The notes under the pieces: model-generated
The model's input: only the letters and a program-made list of their open reading frames with translations
Told to the model about the DNA's origin: nothing
The model's database searches: none
Position numbers and translations under genes: made by a program
Assembly (NCBI GenBank): GCA_040119125.1
Contig: JBEDTR010000016.1
Coordinates: forward strand, 62,001-126,000
Length of the DNA stretch: 64,000 nt
Source of the DNA: Pacificitalea sp040119125
GTDB taxonomy: Bacteria; Pseudomonadota; Alphaproteobacteria; Rhodobacterales; Rhodobacteraceae
Reading direction: 5' to 3'
Part shown: positions 17,758 through 26,962 of the stretch, piece by piece
Layout of the letters: each line of letters begins with the position of its first letter
Numbering within the stretch: position 1 is the first letter of the stretch

Positions 17758-18255
17758 ATGTTCCGCACGATACTTGATCGTATCATCGCATTGCTTGAGG
17801 TTCTATCGAGCATCGTGCTCATGGCCATGATGCTGTTGACCTTCGTCGATGTGGTGGGCCGCTACATCATCGGCAAGCCCGTCTTCGGCGCTTCAGAAAT
17901 GATCAGCACATTGTTGGCGCTGCTCATTTTTGTGGGCTTGGGGATCGCCAATGCGCGCGACACCCATATCGTGGTGGAACTCGTCGATGGCCGGTTCCGC
18001 GCAATCTCCCCCCGGATATACGATTGGCTGGTGCAGGGATTTTCGCTGCTGGCCATGTGTCTGATTGTCGGTGTCTTGATCGAAGCGGCAGTGGAAGCGG
18101 CGCATACCAATTCCGCAACGATTGTTCTTGAATGGCCCATGGCATGGATCACCGGGACAGTCGCCGCGCTGGCCGCTCTGTCGGTCCTGTGCCAGATCCT
18201 CGGCCTCATCACCGGCGCGGGCAACCGCCACAACCGCCGTCTGGAGGAAATCTGA
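17758..18255 (+). CDS. TRAP transporter small permease, DctQ family
   Basis: A 165-residue membrane protein with four predicted helices. The first is at residues ~10-35 (LEVLSSIVLMAMMLLTFVDVVGRYII) and ends in the DVVGRYI motif characteristic of DctQ. The GASEMISTLLALLIFVGLG helix follows. It forms the four-helix partner of the DctM subunit. The stop codon overlaps the dctM start (TGATG). Confidence 0.92.
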   Translation: MFRTILDRIIALLEVLSSIVLMAMMLLTFVDVVGRYIIGKPVFGASEMISTLLALLIFVGLGIANARDTHIVVELVDGRFRAISPRIYDWLVQGFSLLAMCLIVGVLIEAAVEAAHTNSATIVLEWPMAWITGTVAALAALSVLCQILGLITGAGNRHNRRLEEI

Positions 18256-19550
18256 TGGTCCCCGCCCTGATCGGGTTTGCGGCGCTTCTGGCGCTTTGTT
18301 TCATTGGCTTTCGCGTGGGCTTTGCCACGCTGGTCGTGGGGTTCGTCGGGTTTGCCCTACAACGCGGGTGGGAAGCCTCCTTCGCGATGGTGGGCCAGCA
18401 GGTTCTGCATGACAGCATGAACTACAACCTGTCGGTGATCCCGCTGTTTATCCTGATGGGGGTGCTGATCGTGCATGCCCGCATCAGCAACGACCTCTAC
18501 GACGCGGCTTATTCGGCGCTGGGAAAATATCGCGGCGGGCTGGCATTGGCGACTGTGCTGGCGGCGGGCGGGTTTTCAGCGGTTTGCGGATCGACCCTTG
18601 CGACGGCGGCGACCATGTCCAAGGTGGCGATGCCGCCGATGCGCAAATACAGATATTCCGATCAACTGGCCTCCGGCACGATTGCTGCGGGCGGCACGCT
18701 GGGGATCATGATCCCGCCATCGGTGCCATTGGTGATTTACGGGCTGATTGCCGAACAGGATATCGGGCTGCTGTTCATTGCGGGGATCCTGCCGGGGATG
18801 CTGCTGGTGACGTTGTTCCTGATCGCCGTGGGCATCACCGTGCGGCGCAATCCGCTTGCCGCTCCGCCCGCACCGCCGCTGGACCCGGAGCGTCGCAAGG
18901 CGGCTATTCGCGGCACAATGCCGGTGCTGGTCCTGTTCCTTGTCGTGCTTGGCGGGATTTATACCGGCGTCTTCACCGCGACCGAGGCGGCGGGTATCGG
19001 GTCCTTCGGCGCAGCGGTCATCGCGGTGTTTCGCGGTCATCTGCGGACATTCAGCGAATGGCGCGAATGCCTCGTGGATGCGACGAGCACGACCGCCACG
19101 ATCTTTGTCGTCCTTCTGGGGGCAATTGTTTTTTCGCAGTTCATCAACCTTTCGGGGATGCCCTATGACCTGCTGGACCTTGTCGATGCGTGGAGCCTGA
19201 CACCATTTCAGCTGGTCGTCTTCGTCTGCATCATCGCCATTCTGATGGGCATGGTGTTTGAGGCGATCGGCATTCTGGTCCTGCTGGTGCCGGTGTTTCT
19301 GCCGGCGCTGATGATCAGCGGGGTGGACATGGTCTGGTTCGGCATCCTTGTGGTGCTTGTCTCCGAGATCGGTCTGATCACCCCGCCCATCGGGATGAAT
19401 GTCTTTGTCGTCAAGTCGGTCCTGCCGGACGTGTCTCTTGGCGCCATTTTCCGCGGTGTCCTGCCTTATATCGCCGCGCTGGTGCTGGCCCTGATCCTTG
19501 TGCTTTTTATTCCCGGGATTGCGACCCTCCTTCCCGGCCTGATGAGATAA
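18255..19550 (+). CDS. TRAP transporter large permease, DctM family
   Basis: A 431-residue polytopic permease. The ATG at 18255 overlaps the dctQ stop; longer in-frame readings extend into dctQ and are not real. Hallmarks are NLSVIPLFILMGVLI, GFSAVCGSTLATAATMSKVAMPPMRKY, LGIMIPPSVPLVIYG and EIGLITPPIGMNVFVVKS, all typical of DctM. It drives ion-coupled uptake of the DctP ligand. A sulfatase gene starts only 4 bases after its stop. Confidence 0.94.
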   Translation: MVPALIGFAALLALCFIGFRVGFATLVVGFVGFALQRGWEASFAMVGQQVLHDSMNYNLSVIPLFILMGVLIVHARISNDLYDAAYSALGKYRGGLALATVLAAGGFSAVCGSTLATAATMSKVAMPPMRKYRYSDQLASGTIAAGGTLGIMIPPSVPLVIYGLIAEQDIGLLFIAGILPGMLLVTLFLIAVGITVRRNPLAAPPAPPLDPERRKAAIRGTMPVLVLFLVVLGGIYTGVFTATEAAGIGSFGAAVIAVFRGHLRTFSEWRECLVDATSTTATIFVVLLGAIVFSQFINLSGMPYDLLDLVDAWSLTPFQLVVFVCIIAILMGMVFEAIGILVLLVPVFLPALMISGVDMVWFGILVVLVSEIGLITPPIGMNVFVVKSVLPDVSLGAIFRGVLPYIAALVLALILVLFIPGIATLLPGLMR

Positions 19551-19554
19551 CCCC

Positions 19555-21144
19555 ATGACAAAAATTAAGAATATCCTCTTCATCATGGCTGATCAGCTGC
19601 GCTGGGATTATCTCGGCTGCTATGGGCATCCGCATCTGAAGACCCCCAATATCGACAAGCTGGCCGCCAAGGGCGTGCGGTTCGACCGGGCCTATGTGCA
19701 ATCGCCGGTCTGCGGGCCCAGCCGAGCGTCATGCTATACCGGCCGGACGGTCTTCAGCCACGGCGCGACATGGAACCGCGTGCCCCTCCCCATCGGCGAG
19801 CTGACATTGGGCGACTACCTGCGTCCGCTGGGTGTGCGCACGGCGGTGGTTGGCAAGACCCACATGATGGCCGACCGCGAAGGCATGGCTCGGCTGGGGC
19901 TGAATTCGGAAACCGCAATCGGCATGATCATCAGCCAGCCGGCGTTCGAGCCTTTCGAGCGTGATGACGGTCTGCACCCCACGCCGCTTTTGCGCAATAA
20001 GGGCGGCAAGCTGCGCTATAACGACTATCTGCGCGAGCAAGGCTATGAGGGGGAAAACCCCTGGAACGATTATGCCAACTCCGCCGAGGGGCCGGGTGGC
20101 GAAGTGCTATCGGGCTGGCATCTGAAGAACTCGAACCTGCCCGCCCGCATTCGCGAAGAACATTCCGAGACGCCCTATATGACCGACCGGGCCATGGAGT
20201 TCATCAGCGAAACCGGCGATCAGCCGTGGCTCTGTCATCTAAGCTATATCAAGCCGCATTGGCCCTATATGGCGCCCGCGCCCTATCACGACATGTATGG
20301 CCCGGAGACATTCCTGCCGCTGGTGCGCGACGAGGACGAGCGCCGCGATCCCAACCCGGTCTATGGGGCGTTCATGGGGATGGAGGTCAGTCAGACATTT
20401 TCGATGGAGGGCGCGCGGGATGTGGTGATGCCCGCCTATATGGGGCTTATCAAACAGATCGATGACCATCTGGGGCGGCTGTTTGCGATGCTGGAGGAAA
20501 CCGGCAAGGACAAGGAGACGATGATCGTCTTTACGTCCGATCACGGCGACTATCTGGGCGATCACTGGATGGGCGAGAAAGAACTCTTTCATGAAGTTTC
20601 GGTCCGGGTGCCATTGATCGTCTACGATCCCCGCCCGGAGGCCGACGCCACCCGTGGCACGGCCTGCGACGCGCTGGTCGAAGCCATCGATCTGGTGCCG
20701 ACCTTCCTTGAGGCCACTGGCGCGCCCTCGGCGTTCCATCGGCTTGAGGGCCGGTCTCTGGCGCCGTTGATCCGTGGTGACAGGCCGGATGACTGGCGTG
20801 ACGCGGTGTTTTCGGAAATCGACTACGGGTTCTACGCCGCGCGGGAGGCTCTTGATGTCGATGTGTCCGATGCGCGGGGCTACATGCTTCGGACCGATCG
20901 CTGGAAATACGTCCATTTCCGGGGGTTCCCGCCGCAGCTATTCGATCTGGAAAACGATCCCGACGAATTCCGCGATCTCGGACGGGATCCCGATCATGAG
21001 CTTGTGCGGCGTGACATGCATGCCAAGCTTTTCGACCGGCTTTCCGCGCGCAAGAACCGTGTCACGATGACAGACGCCGAAGTGCATGAGTTACGCCGTG
21101 ACGAAGACACATCAGGCATCATGATCGGCAAGTGGGGCGGCTGA
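19555..21144 (+). CDS. Sulfatase, possibly phosphonate monoester hydrolase-like
   Basis: A 529-residue alkaline phosphatase-superfamily hydrolase. Metal-site Asp13 lies in IMADQLRWDYLGCYG. The nucleophile is Cys53 in SPVCGPSRASCYTGR, a canonical C-x-P-S-R motif requiring conversion to formylglycine. The second metal motif is VFTSDHGDYLGDH. The C-terminal region (IDDHLGRLFAMLEETG, KYVHFRGFPPQLFDLENDPDEF) resembles the phosphonate monoester hydrolase/arylsulfatase branch, so sulfate or phosphodiester substrates are both possible. There is no signal peptide, so it acts in the cytoplasm on imported material. It follows dctM by 4 bases and precedes the SulP gene by 28. No formylglycine-generating enzyme gene is in the window. 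Confidence 0.92.
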   Translation: MTKIKNILFIMADQLRWDYLGCYGHPHLKTPNIDKLAAKGVRFDRAYVQSPVCGPSRASCYTGRTVFSHGATWNRVPLPIGELTLGDYLRPLGVRTAVVGKTHMMADREGMARLGLNSETAIGMIISQPAFEPFERDDGLHPTPLLRNKGGKLRYNDYLREQGYEGENPWNDYANSAEGPGGEVLSGWHLKNSNLPARIREEHSETPYMTDRAMEFISETGDQPWLCHLSYIKPHWPYMAPAPYHDMYGPETFLPLVRDEDERRDPNPVYGAFMGMEVSQTFSMEGARDVVMPAYMGLIKQIDDHLGRLFAMLEETGKDKETMIVFTSDHGDYLGDHWMGEKELFHEVSVRVPLIVYDPRPEADATRGTACDALVEAIDLVPTFLEATGAPSAFHRLEGRSLAPLIRGDRPDDWRDAVFSEIDYGFYAAREALDVDVSDARGYMLRTDRWKYVHFRGFPPQLFDLENDPDEFRDLGRDPDHELVRRDMHAKLFDRLSARKNRVTMTDAEVHELRRDEDTSGIMIGKWGG

Positions 21145-21172
21145 CGATCAACCGCGGAAAGGACATCGGACC

Positions 21173-22948
21173 ATGCTGTCAAAGGCAAAACTCCGCGGTT
21201 TCGACTGGCTTGGGCAGATTACGGCATCCTCCCTGCGCCGCGATGCGCTTGCGGGGCTGACCGGGGCGGCGATTGTCCTGCCGCAGGCTGTGGCCTTTGC
21301 CTCCATCGCGGGGCTGCCGCCGGAATACGGGCTTTATACGGCGATGATCCCGCCGGTGGTGGCGGCCATTTTCGGATCCTCGCTGGTGATGGTGTCCGGG
21401 CCAACCACGGCGATTTCGGCGGTGGTGTTCAGCGCTTTGTCGGGCCGCTTCGTGCCGGGAACCGCGGAATTCATTCAGGCGGCGATCCTGCTGGCGTTTC
21501 TGGTGGGGGTCATTCAGCTGGCGTTAGCCCTGGCCCGCGTGGGGCGTCTGGCCGGGTTCGTGTCGCATTCCGTGATGATCGGGTTCACAGCCGCCGCGGC
21601 GATGCTGATTTTCGTCAGCCAGCTTGGCCCGGCTCTGGGTCTGCCGCCATCCGGCGCGCATGGCATACCGGGGCGGCTCGGCGCGCTGTTTGCAGGGCTG
21701 CCTCAGATAGACCCCGCGGCGGTGATATCGGCGCTGGTCACATTGGGCACTGCGGTCGGGTTTCGCATCTGGCTGCCGCGCTGGCCCGGCCTTTTGATCG
21801 CCATTGCGGTCGGAACTCTCGTAACCCTGCCGATGGGCGAATGGGCGGACGGCCTGCGCAAGGTCGGTGAATTGCCCTCGGCCTTTCCGGCGCTGCAATT
21901 GCCTGCGCTTGCCAGCTTCGATCTGCCGGAGATGCTGGAAAGCGCCTTTGCCATTTCCCTGATCGGCCTGCTTGAGGCTATTGCCATTGGCCGCAGCCTT
22001 GCACATCGCACGAGACAGGATTTTTCGGCCAATCGCGAAGTGCTGGGGCAGGGCCTGTCGAATGTGGCGGGGAGCCTGTTCCAATGCTACCCCGCGTCGG
22101 GATCGTTCACCCGCAGTGGGGTCAATCTTGAGGCGGGCGCGTCCAGCCCTCTGGCGGCGCTATCGGCCGCGCTATTTCTGGTGGTGATGGTGCTGGTGTT
22201 CCGGCCATTCATCGGCCATGTGCCCATAGCTGCCGTGGCGGGATTGATCCTTTATGTGGCCTATAAGCTGCTCGATTTCCGCGAAATCCGGCATCTTCTG
22301 CGCACCAGCCCGACCGAAAGCCTGATCGTCGCGATCACCTTCGTCACCGGTCTGTTGGTCAATCTGGAATTTGCCATCTACCTCGGCACGTTTTCGTCTC
22401 TGGCGGTATTTCTGGGGCGTAGTGCCAATCCGGCCCTGGCCGTGGGCGCGCCCGATCCCGGCGCGGAGCATCGCAAGATCAAGAACGCCGAGATATTTGA
22501 ACTGCCGGAATGTCCGGCGATCCTGATCCTGCGGCTGGATGGGCCGTTGTTCTTTGGCTCCGTCGACACGCTGAATGCCAAATTCAGGGCGCTTGCGCAT
22601 AAACGCCCGGAGCAGGTCAACATGATCTTGATCATGCATGGGGTCGGTGAGGTCGATTTGCCGGGCGTCGAGCTGCTGCAAACCGAGGTTGATCGCCGAA
22701 GGTTGGCAGGCGGCGACGTGTTCGTCGTGGTCCATTACCCCCCGCTTGAAAAGAAGCTGCGGCGGTTGGGGTTGGCCGTAATCCTTGGCGAGGACCGGAT
22801 ATTCGGCGACAAGCGTTCGGCCATCGCCGCGGCCATCAGGAACGTGGCGCTCGACACATGTGCATATTGCGACAACCGCGTGTTCCGGGAATGCGCCCTG
22901 CGCCCGGATCGTCGCGGGCGTCCAGTGGCACCGGACGAAATGTCATAA
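21173..22948 (+). CDS. SulP-family anion transporter with STAS domain
   Basis: A 591-residue protein. The membrane part (about residues 20-430) has the SulP signature region (GLTGAAIVLPQAVAFASIAGLPPEYGLYTAMIPPVVAAIFGSS, split over two helices) and ends before a STAS domain (about 450-560, ILILRLDGPLFFGSVDTLNAKF). The last 29 residues carry three cysteines at about 563, 566 and 574 (CAYC...REC), a short metal- or redox-like tail. SulP proteins move sulfate or bicarbonate with Na+ or H+. Directly after a sulfatase gene, a role in handling sulfate released in the cytoplasm is plausible. Direction of transport cannot be told from sequence. Confidence 0.92.
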   Translation: MLSKAKLRGFDWLGQITASSLRRDALAGLTGAAIVLPQAVAFASIAGLPPEYGLYTAMIPPVVAAIFGSSLVMVSGPTTAISAVVFSALSGRFVPGTAEFIQAAILLAFLVGVIQLALALARVGRLAGFVSHSVMIGFTAAAAMLIFVSQLGPALGLPPSGAHGIPGRLGALFAGLPQIDPAAVISALVTLGTAVGFRIWLPRWPGLLIAIAVGTLVTLPMGEWADGLRKVGELPSAFPALQLPALASFDLPEMLESAFAISLIGLLEAIAIGRSLAHRTRQDFSANREVLGQGLSNVAGSLFQCYPASGSFTRSGVNLEAGASSPLAALSAALFLVVMVLVFRPFIGHVPIAAVAGLILYVAYKLLDFREIRHLLRTSPTESLIVAITFVTGLLVNLEFAIYLGTFSSLAVFLGRSANPALAVGAPDPGAEHRKIKNAEIFELPECPAILILRLDGPLFFGSVDTLNAKFRALAHKRPEQVNMILIMHGVGEVDLPGVELLQTEVDRRRLAGGDVFVVVHYPPLEKKLRRLGLAVILGEDRIFGDKRSAIAAAIRNVALDTCAYCDNRVFRECALRPDRRGRPVAPDEMS

Positions 22949-22971
22949 GTCCGAGCGGGATCAGGTCACGC

Positions 22972-23012
22972 GTGGCGGGTCCGACCCGTCAACCTTGCGG
23001 CCCGCGCGGGCC
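22972..23012. terminator. Possible terminator structures between convergent genes
   Basis: The 88-base gap between the SulP gene and the convergent sulfatase gene holds a short dyad (CGGGTC-C-GACCCG) and a perfect 14-bp palindrome GGCCCGCGCGGGCC at 22999-23012. There is no clear U-run on either strand. Confidence 0.3.
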
Positions 23013-23036
23013 CGTCTGCGGAGGCAAAAACGAGGA

Positions 23037-24518
23037 TCACCATGGTCGGGAGCGGGGTTCCGTGCGGTCCTCGGCACAGGCCATGGCCTCCAGCAGCATC
23101 GCCTTCATGTGCCGCCGCTCCGCCGCATATTCGGGACGGGCGTAGAGGTTATGCAACTCCCCCGGATCTGCGGCGAGATCATAGAGTTCGCCGTCACGCT
23201 CGGTTCCGCAGGCGGGCATGCCGTGCCACACGATCAATTTCCAATTCTGGTGGCGCAGCATGGTCGTCATGATCAGCGGATCGGTGGTGAAACCGGAATA
23301 GCGGTATTCGCATAGCGCCCAATCTCGCCAGTCCGTCGCGCATCCCAAGGCCAAAGGCAGCAGCGACTGACCCTGCACGCCAGCACCCGGCGCGCAATCG
23401 GCAGCGTCAAGCATGGTCGCGGGCAGGTCGACCCATTGCACCAATTCCGGCACCTCGGCGGGTTCAGCAATTTTTGCGGGCCACCGCAGGATTAACGGCA
23501 CGCGGGTCAGATCGTCATAGAGCTGCGGACCTTTCAGAAGCTGCTGATGATTGCCCAGCATCTCACCGTGATCCGATGAAAAGACGACCAGCGTGTTCTC
23601 GGCCATGCCGGATGCATCCAGCGCGGCAAGGATGCGTCCCACCTCATGATCGATGAGCGCGATCATCGCCCAATATTGCGCCCGGATCTCCTTGATCTGA
23701 TCTGCCGTGTAGTCCTGAAATCCCGGTGCGGTGCCGCTGTAGCTTTTCTCGGAATAGGCGCGGTGGGGGGCGGGTTTTTCGTCCAGCTCGCCGGGCTTGG
23801 TGTTCGGGGCGGGGATCGCATCGGCGTCGATCATATCACGGAATTCCTGAGGCGCGCCAAAGGAGTGATGCGGATCGAAGAAATTCGCCATCAGGAAAAA
23901 CGGCTCGCGCGTGTCGCGTGGGTGCTCGATGAAATCGATCGCTCGTTCGGCGACCCAATGGGAATAATGCGCCTCCTTTGGCACATGATCGATCGGGGTG
24001 CCTGTGCGGGCGTGGTTGCTGTATTCGGTGTTCTCGTTCGCGCCCCGGTCGGGGAATATCTGCTGATAGATCTCCGGATGCGTCACGCGAAGCCAGCGGT
24101 GGTAATCGTTCTCCAACGCGCGATGGTTCGGCCCATGCGCCCATTCGAACACACGGTAGCCGTCGTCGCGGCGCGGCTCCGTGCGCCAGGTGTCACAGGG
24201 CGCGAGGTGCTGTTTGCCGATCATTCCGCAATCATAGCCCGCATCCGCAAGGGTTCGGGTAACCATGCGCTGATGGGCGGGCAGGGGAACGCCATTTGCA
24301 TAAAGCCCATGATTGGCGACGTATTTGCCGGTAAAGAACGAGGCGCGCGAGGGGCTGCATACCGGGTTTTGCACATAGCAATTTTCAAACAGCGCCCCCT
24401 GAGATGCCAGCTTGTCGAGGTTCGGTGTAACCGCCCAATCCGCACCGGTGCAGCCCAGACTGTCCCCGCGTTGCTGGTCGGTGCAGATAAACAGGATGTT
24501 GGGGCGGTGGTTTGGCAT
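23037..24518 (-). CDS. Sulfatase
   Basis: A 493-residue type I sulfatase. Asp14 in ICTDQQRGDSLGC binds the metal. Cys54 in NPVCSPSRASFFTGKY is the formylglycine precursor in a canonical motif. The second metal motif is VFSSDHGEMLGNH. No signal peptide is present, so it is probably cytoplasmic. It ends with the phrase AEDRTEPRSRPW, closely matching the end of the adjacent upstream paralogue (ALEDRTEPRIAKF), which indicates a local duplication. It is the last gene of the IclR/ABC importer/sulfatase block, 12 bases after the paralogue's stop. The substrate is unknown. Confidence 0.92.
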   Translation of the reverse strand: MPNHRPNILFICTDQQRGDSLGCTGADWAVTPNLDKLASQGALFENCYVQNPVCSPSRASFFTGKYVANHGLYANGVPLPAHQRMVTRTLADAGYDCGMIGKQHLAPCDTWRTEPRRDDGYRVFEWAHGPNHRALENDYHRWLRVTHPEIYQQIFPDRGANENTEYSNHARTGTPIDHVPKEAHYSHWVAERAIDFIEHPRDTREPFFLMANFFDPHHSFGAPQEFRDMIDADAIPAPNTKPGELDEKPAPHRAYSEKSYSGTAPGFQDYTADQIKEIRAQYWAMIALIDHEVGRILAALDASGMAENTLVVFSSDHGEMLGNHQQLLKGPQLYDDLTRVPLILRWPAKIAEPAEVPELVQWVDLPATMLDAADCAPGAGVQGQSLLPLALGCATDWRDWALCEYRYSGFTTDPLIMTTMLRHQNWKLIVWHGMPACGTERDGELYDLAADPGELHNLYARPEYAAERRHMKAMLLEAMACAEDRTEPRSRPW

Positions 24519-24530
24519 CCAGGGCAGCTT

Positions 24531-25802
24531 TCAGAATTTTGCGATGCGGGGCTCGGTGCGGTCTTCGAGGGCGACACGCGCGTCGATCATCAGGTCCACC
24601 ATGCGCTCCAGCGTGGCTTGATGGGGTGGGGCGTCGGCAAGATCACGGGTTTCATCCGGGTCGGTCAGAAGATCGAAAAGGCTGAATTTTGAACGCGTGT
24701 CGGCCTTGGGGTGTCCGTGTGTCATGACAAGCTTCCAACGCGCCATGCGGAGCGCCGTTTGCCAGTCATGTGCAGGATGGCGCAGGCGGGAGAGGGCCCA
24801 TCCCCGCGCCACATCGTCGATGTTATCCGCCATGAGAGACGTGCCTTGCATGCGGCGGGGCGGCGTGACGCGCGCAAGATCGAACACGGTGGCAGCCAGA
24901 TCGAGGGTGGAGACCATGGTATCGACCGTCTGGGCCACATGGCCCGGCGCGCGGATCATCAACGGCACATGCAGAGCGCTTTCTTGCATCGGTGATCCAG
25001 CATCCGCGATGGTCCCCCGCGCCGCCGTCACCACAACGGCGGTCGTGTCGGCCCGACCCGCATGCTCCAGCCCCTGCAGGATAGCGCCAAGCGCGGCGTC
25101 CGCCTGCCGTAAAGCCGTCTGGTTGATGGGCTCGCCGGGCGAGGCCGGATCGGGCGCGGCGCCCATCGCCTCCCCGATGACGAAGCCTGCGACCGCGAGA
25201 AACGGCTCTTCGCCCGACTGCTGCGCGCATTGGCTTGCGATCCGGCCCCCGACCCAGTGATTGAAGCTAAGCGCATCCGGCAGGGCAGTCAGCGCTTTAT
25301 GCTGCCAATTCTGAATCTCCGTGTCATCGGGATTGGCCTGAGCGGGAAAAATCGTTGCATATGCGTCGGGCGCGACCTGCTGAAGCCAGTTCAGATAGGC
25401 GTTCTGCCGGGAGCGGTGCAATGGCCCATGGGCCCAGTCAAAATTGGCGTATTCAAACGGTCGCGCGTGTTCGGTCGTCCAGTTCGACACCCCCGCCAGA
25501 TGGCGGCGCCCGACGAGAGCGGTTGCATAGCCGTGATCCGCCAGCCGCTGAGCCAAGGTTGTTTCCCGTTCCGGCAGGGCCACGCCGCCCGTCCAGACGC
25601 CATGCACGGCCATGTCCAGCCCGGTGAAAAGGCTCGCCGTCGCCGGGCCGCTTTCGGGTGAAGGGGCATAGGCTTTCGTAAAACACCGGCTGCCGTTTCG
25701 GAAACCGGCCAGCGCTGGAAGATCCTTGCATCGGGACTGACAGACCTGTTCGCTCAGGCTGTCGAAGACAATCAACAAGATGTTGGGCCGGATCTGGCTC
25801 AT
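24531..25802 (-). CDS. Degenerate sulfatase-family protein, probable pseudoenzyme
   Basis: A 423-residue intact reading frame that aligns along its length with the next-door sulfatase (shared phrases: WAHGPLHRSRQNAYLNWL versus WAHGPNHRALENDYHRWL; EDRTEPR at the end). The catalytic residues are gone. The nucleophile motif is ESGPATASLFTG, so the Cys is Ser51 and the essential Arg is Thr; the DHG metal motif is replaced by TAARGT. Only the first metal Asp (FDSLS) remains. No frameshift or internal stop is seen, so it is under coding constraint. The start at 25802 is preferred to 25811 because GGGAG is then 9 bases upstream. It may be a regulatory, scaffold or binding subunit of the active sulfatase. 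It could also be a slowly decaying duplicate. Confidence 0.85.
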   Translation of the reverse strand: MSQIRPNILLIVFDSLSEQVCQSRCKDLPALAGFRNGSRCFTKAYAPSPESGPATASLFTGLDMAVHGVWTGGVALPERETTLAQRLADHGYATALVGRRHLAGVSNWTTEHARPFEYANFDWAHGPLHRSRQNAYLNWLQQVAPDAYATIFPAQANPDDTEIQNWQHKALTALPDALSFNHWVGGRIASQCAQQSGEEPFLAVAGFVIGEAMGAAPDPASPGEPINQTALRQADAALGAILQGLEHAGRADTTAVVVTAARGTIADAGSPMQESALHVPLMIRAPGHVAQTVDTMVSTLDLAATVFDLARVTPPRRMQGTSLMADNIDDVARGWALSRLRHPAHDWQTALRMARWKLVMTHGHPKADTRSKFSLFDLLTDPDETRDLADAPPHQATLERMVDLMIDARVALEDRTEPRIAKF

Positions 25803-25904
25803 CAACGTCATCTCCCGAAACGCTTAAATGTGGTGTCTGCCGCGCTGATTGACCCCGCCTGCGCATGTCAGGTCCGGCAAGCGATACGGGCGCGGGAACA
25901 GAGA

Positions 25905-25946
25905 GGGCGGTAACGCGGCGAAGATGCGCCGCGCATACCTCCGCCC
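25905..25946 (-). promoter_or_regulatory. Long stem-loop between the ABC ATPase and pseudo-sulfatase genes
   Basis: Inner stem CGCGGCG / CGCCGCG around AAGATG (25914-25933), extended by outer arms GGGCGG / CCGCCC. It lies in the 154-base gap that splits the otherwise tightly packed minus-strand operon. It may terminate part of the transcription or protect the upstream message. Confidence 0.45.
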
Positions 25947-25956
25947 CTCATCATGC

Positions 25957-26961
25957 TTAGCTGACCCGCAGGCCTTCGGCGTTGAACCGGTGCAGGTTCT
26001 CTTCCTCGGGCGTGATGAAGATCCGCTCGTGATAATCGAGCCGGACCTTGCCGGGCGCGCGCACTGTCATGGTTTCGCTGACACCGTCGACATCCACCCG
26101 GATATAAGTGTCGCTGCCAAGATGTTCCGACACGCCGACCGTGCCCTGCCACAGGCCGCTCTCTTTCGATAGCGATACATGCTCGGGACGGACGCCGATG
26201 GTCTGTGCGCCATGTTTGCTTGCGGCCTCCCCATCCACGATATTCATCATGGGCGAGCCGATGAACCGCGCCACGAACAGATTGCTCGGGTTTTCGTATA
26301 GCTCCATGGGAGAGCCGACCTGCTCAATCACGCCCTTGTTCAGCACGACGATCTTATCGGCCATGGTCATCGCCTCGACCTGATCATGGGTCACATAGAT
26401 CATCGTCGTTTCGAGCCGCTTGTGCAGTTCGCTGATTTCAAGCCGCATTCCCACACGCAGCGCCGCGTCGAGGTTGGATAGGGGCTCATCAAACAGGAAC
26501 GCAGCCGGTTCGCGCACGATGGCGCGGCCAATGGCGACCCGCTGGCGTTGCCCGCCCGACAGCTGGCCAGGCCGACGATCAAGGTAGTCGGTCAGGTTCA
26601 GCACGGCAGCGGCCTTGTCGATCCGGCGCTGCTGTTCGGCGCGGTCGAGCTTTGCCATGCGCATCGGAAACGCGATGTTCTGAGCCACGGTCAGATGCGG
26701 ATAAAGCGCGTAGGACTGAAACACCATCGCCAGCCCGCGTTTGCCGGGGGGCAGGTCTGTCGCATCCTGACCATTGATTTCAATCGCGCCAGAGGTCGTG
26801 TTTTCCAGCCCTGCGATCAGCCGCAGCAGCGTGGATTTGCCACAGCCCGAGGGGCCGACAAACACGACGAATTCGCCATCCTCGATTTCAAGGTTCAAAG
26901 GGGGAATGACGGTCAGTTCGCCAAAATCCTTCGTGACATCCTTCAGTTGAATACGCCCCAT
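25957..26961 (-). CDS. ABC transporter ATPase, UgpC/MalK type
   Basis: A 334-residue ATPase of the carbohydrate importer class. Walker A is GPSGCGKST (residues ~38-46), the signature is LSGGQRQRVAIGRAIVREP, Walker B is AFLFDEPLSNLD and the switch His lies in TMIYVTHDQVEA. A C-terminal TOBE-like domain (about 240-334) includes IGVRPEHVSL. It energises the MalF/MalG-type permeases encoded upstream. Unusually for such operons, a sulfatase gene sits between the permease and ATPase genes, with the ATPase ATG 1 base past the sulfatase stop. Confidence 0.94.
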   Translation of the reverse strand: MGRIQLKDVTKDFGELTVIPPLNLEIEDGEFVVFVGPSGCGKSTLLRLIAGLENTTSGAIEINGQDATDLPPGKRGLAMVFQSYALYPHLTVAQNIAFPMRMAKLDRAEQQRRIDKAAAVLNLTDYLDRRPGQLSGGQRQRVAIGRAIVREPAAFLFDEPLSNLDAALRVGMRLEISELHKRLETTMIYVTHDQVEAMTMADKIVVLNKGVIEQVGSPMELYENPSNLFVARFIGSPMMNIVDGEAASKHGAQTIGVRPEHVSLSKESGLWQGTVGVSEHLGSDTYIRVDVDGVSETMTVRAPGKVRLDYHERIFITPEEENLHRFNAEGLRVS

Positions 26962-26962
26962 C

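Noticed and set aside
19555..21144. Choline sulfatase (betC)
   Set aside because: The N-terminal and active-site sequence differs from the choline sulfatases I can recall, and the C-terminal half looks more like phosphonate monoester hydrolases; no betaine genes are adjacent.
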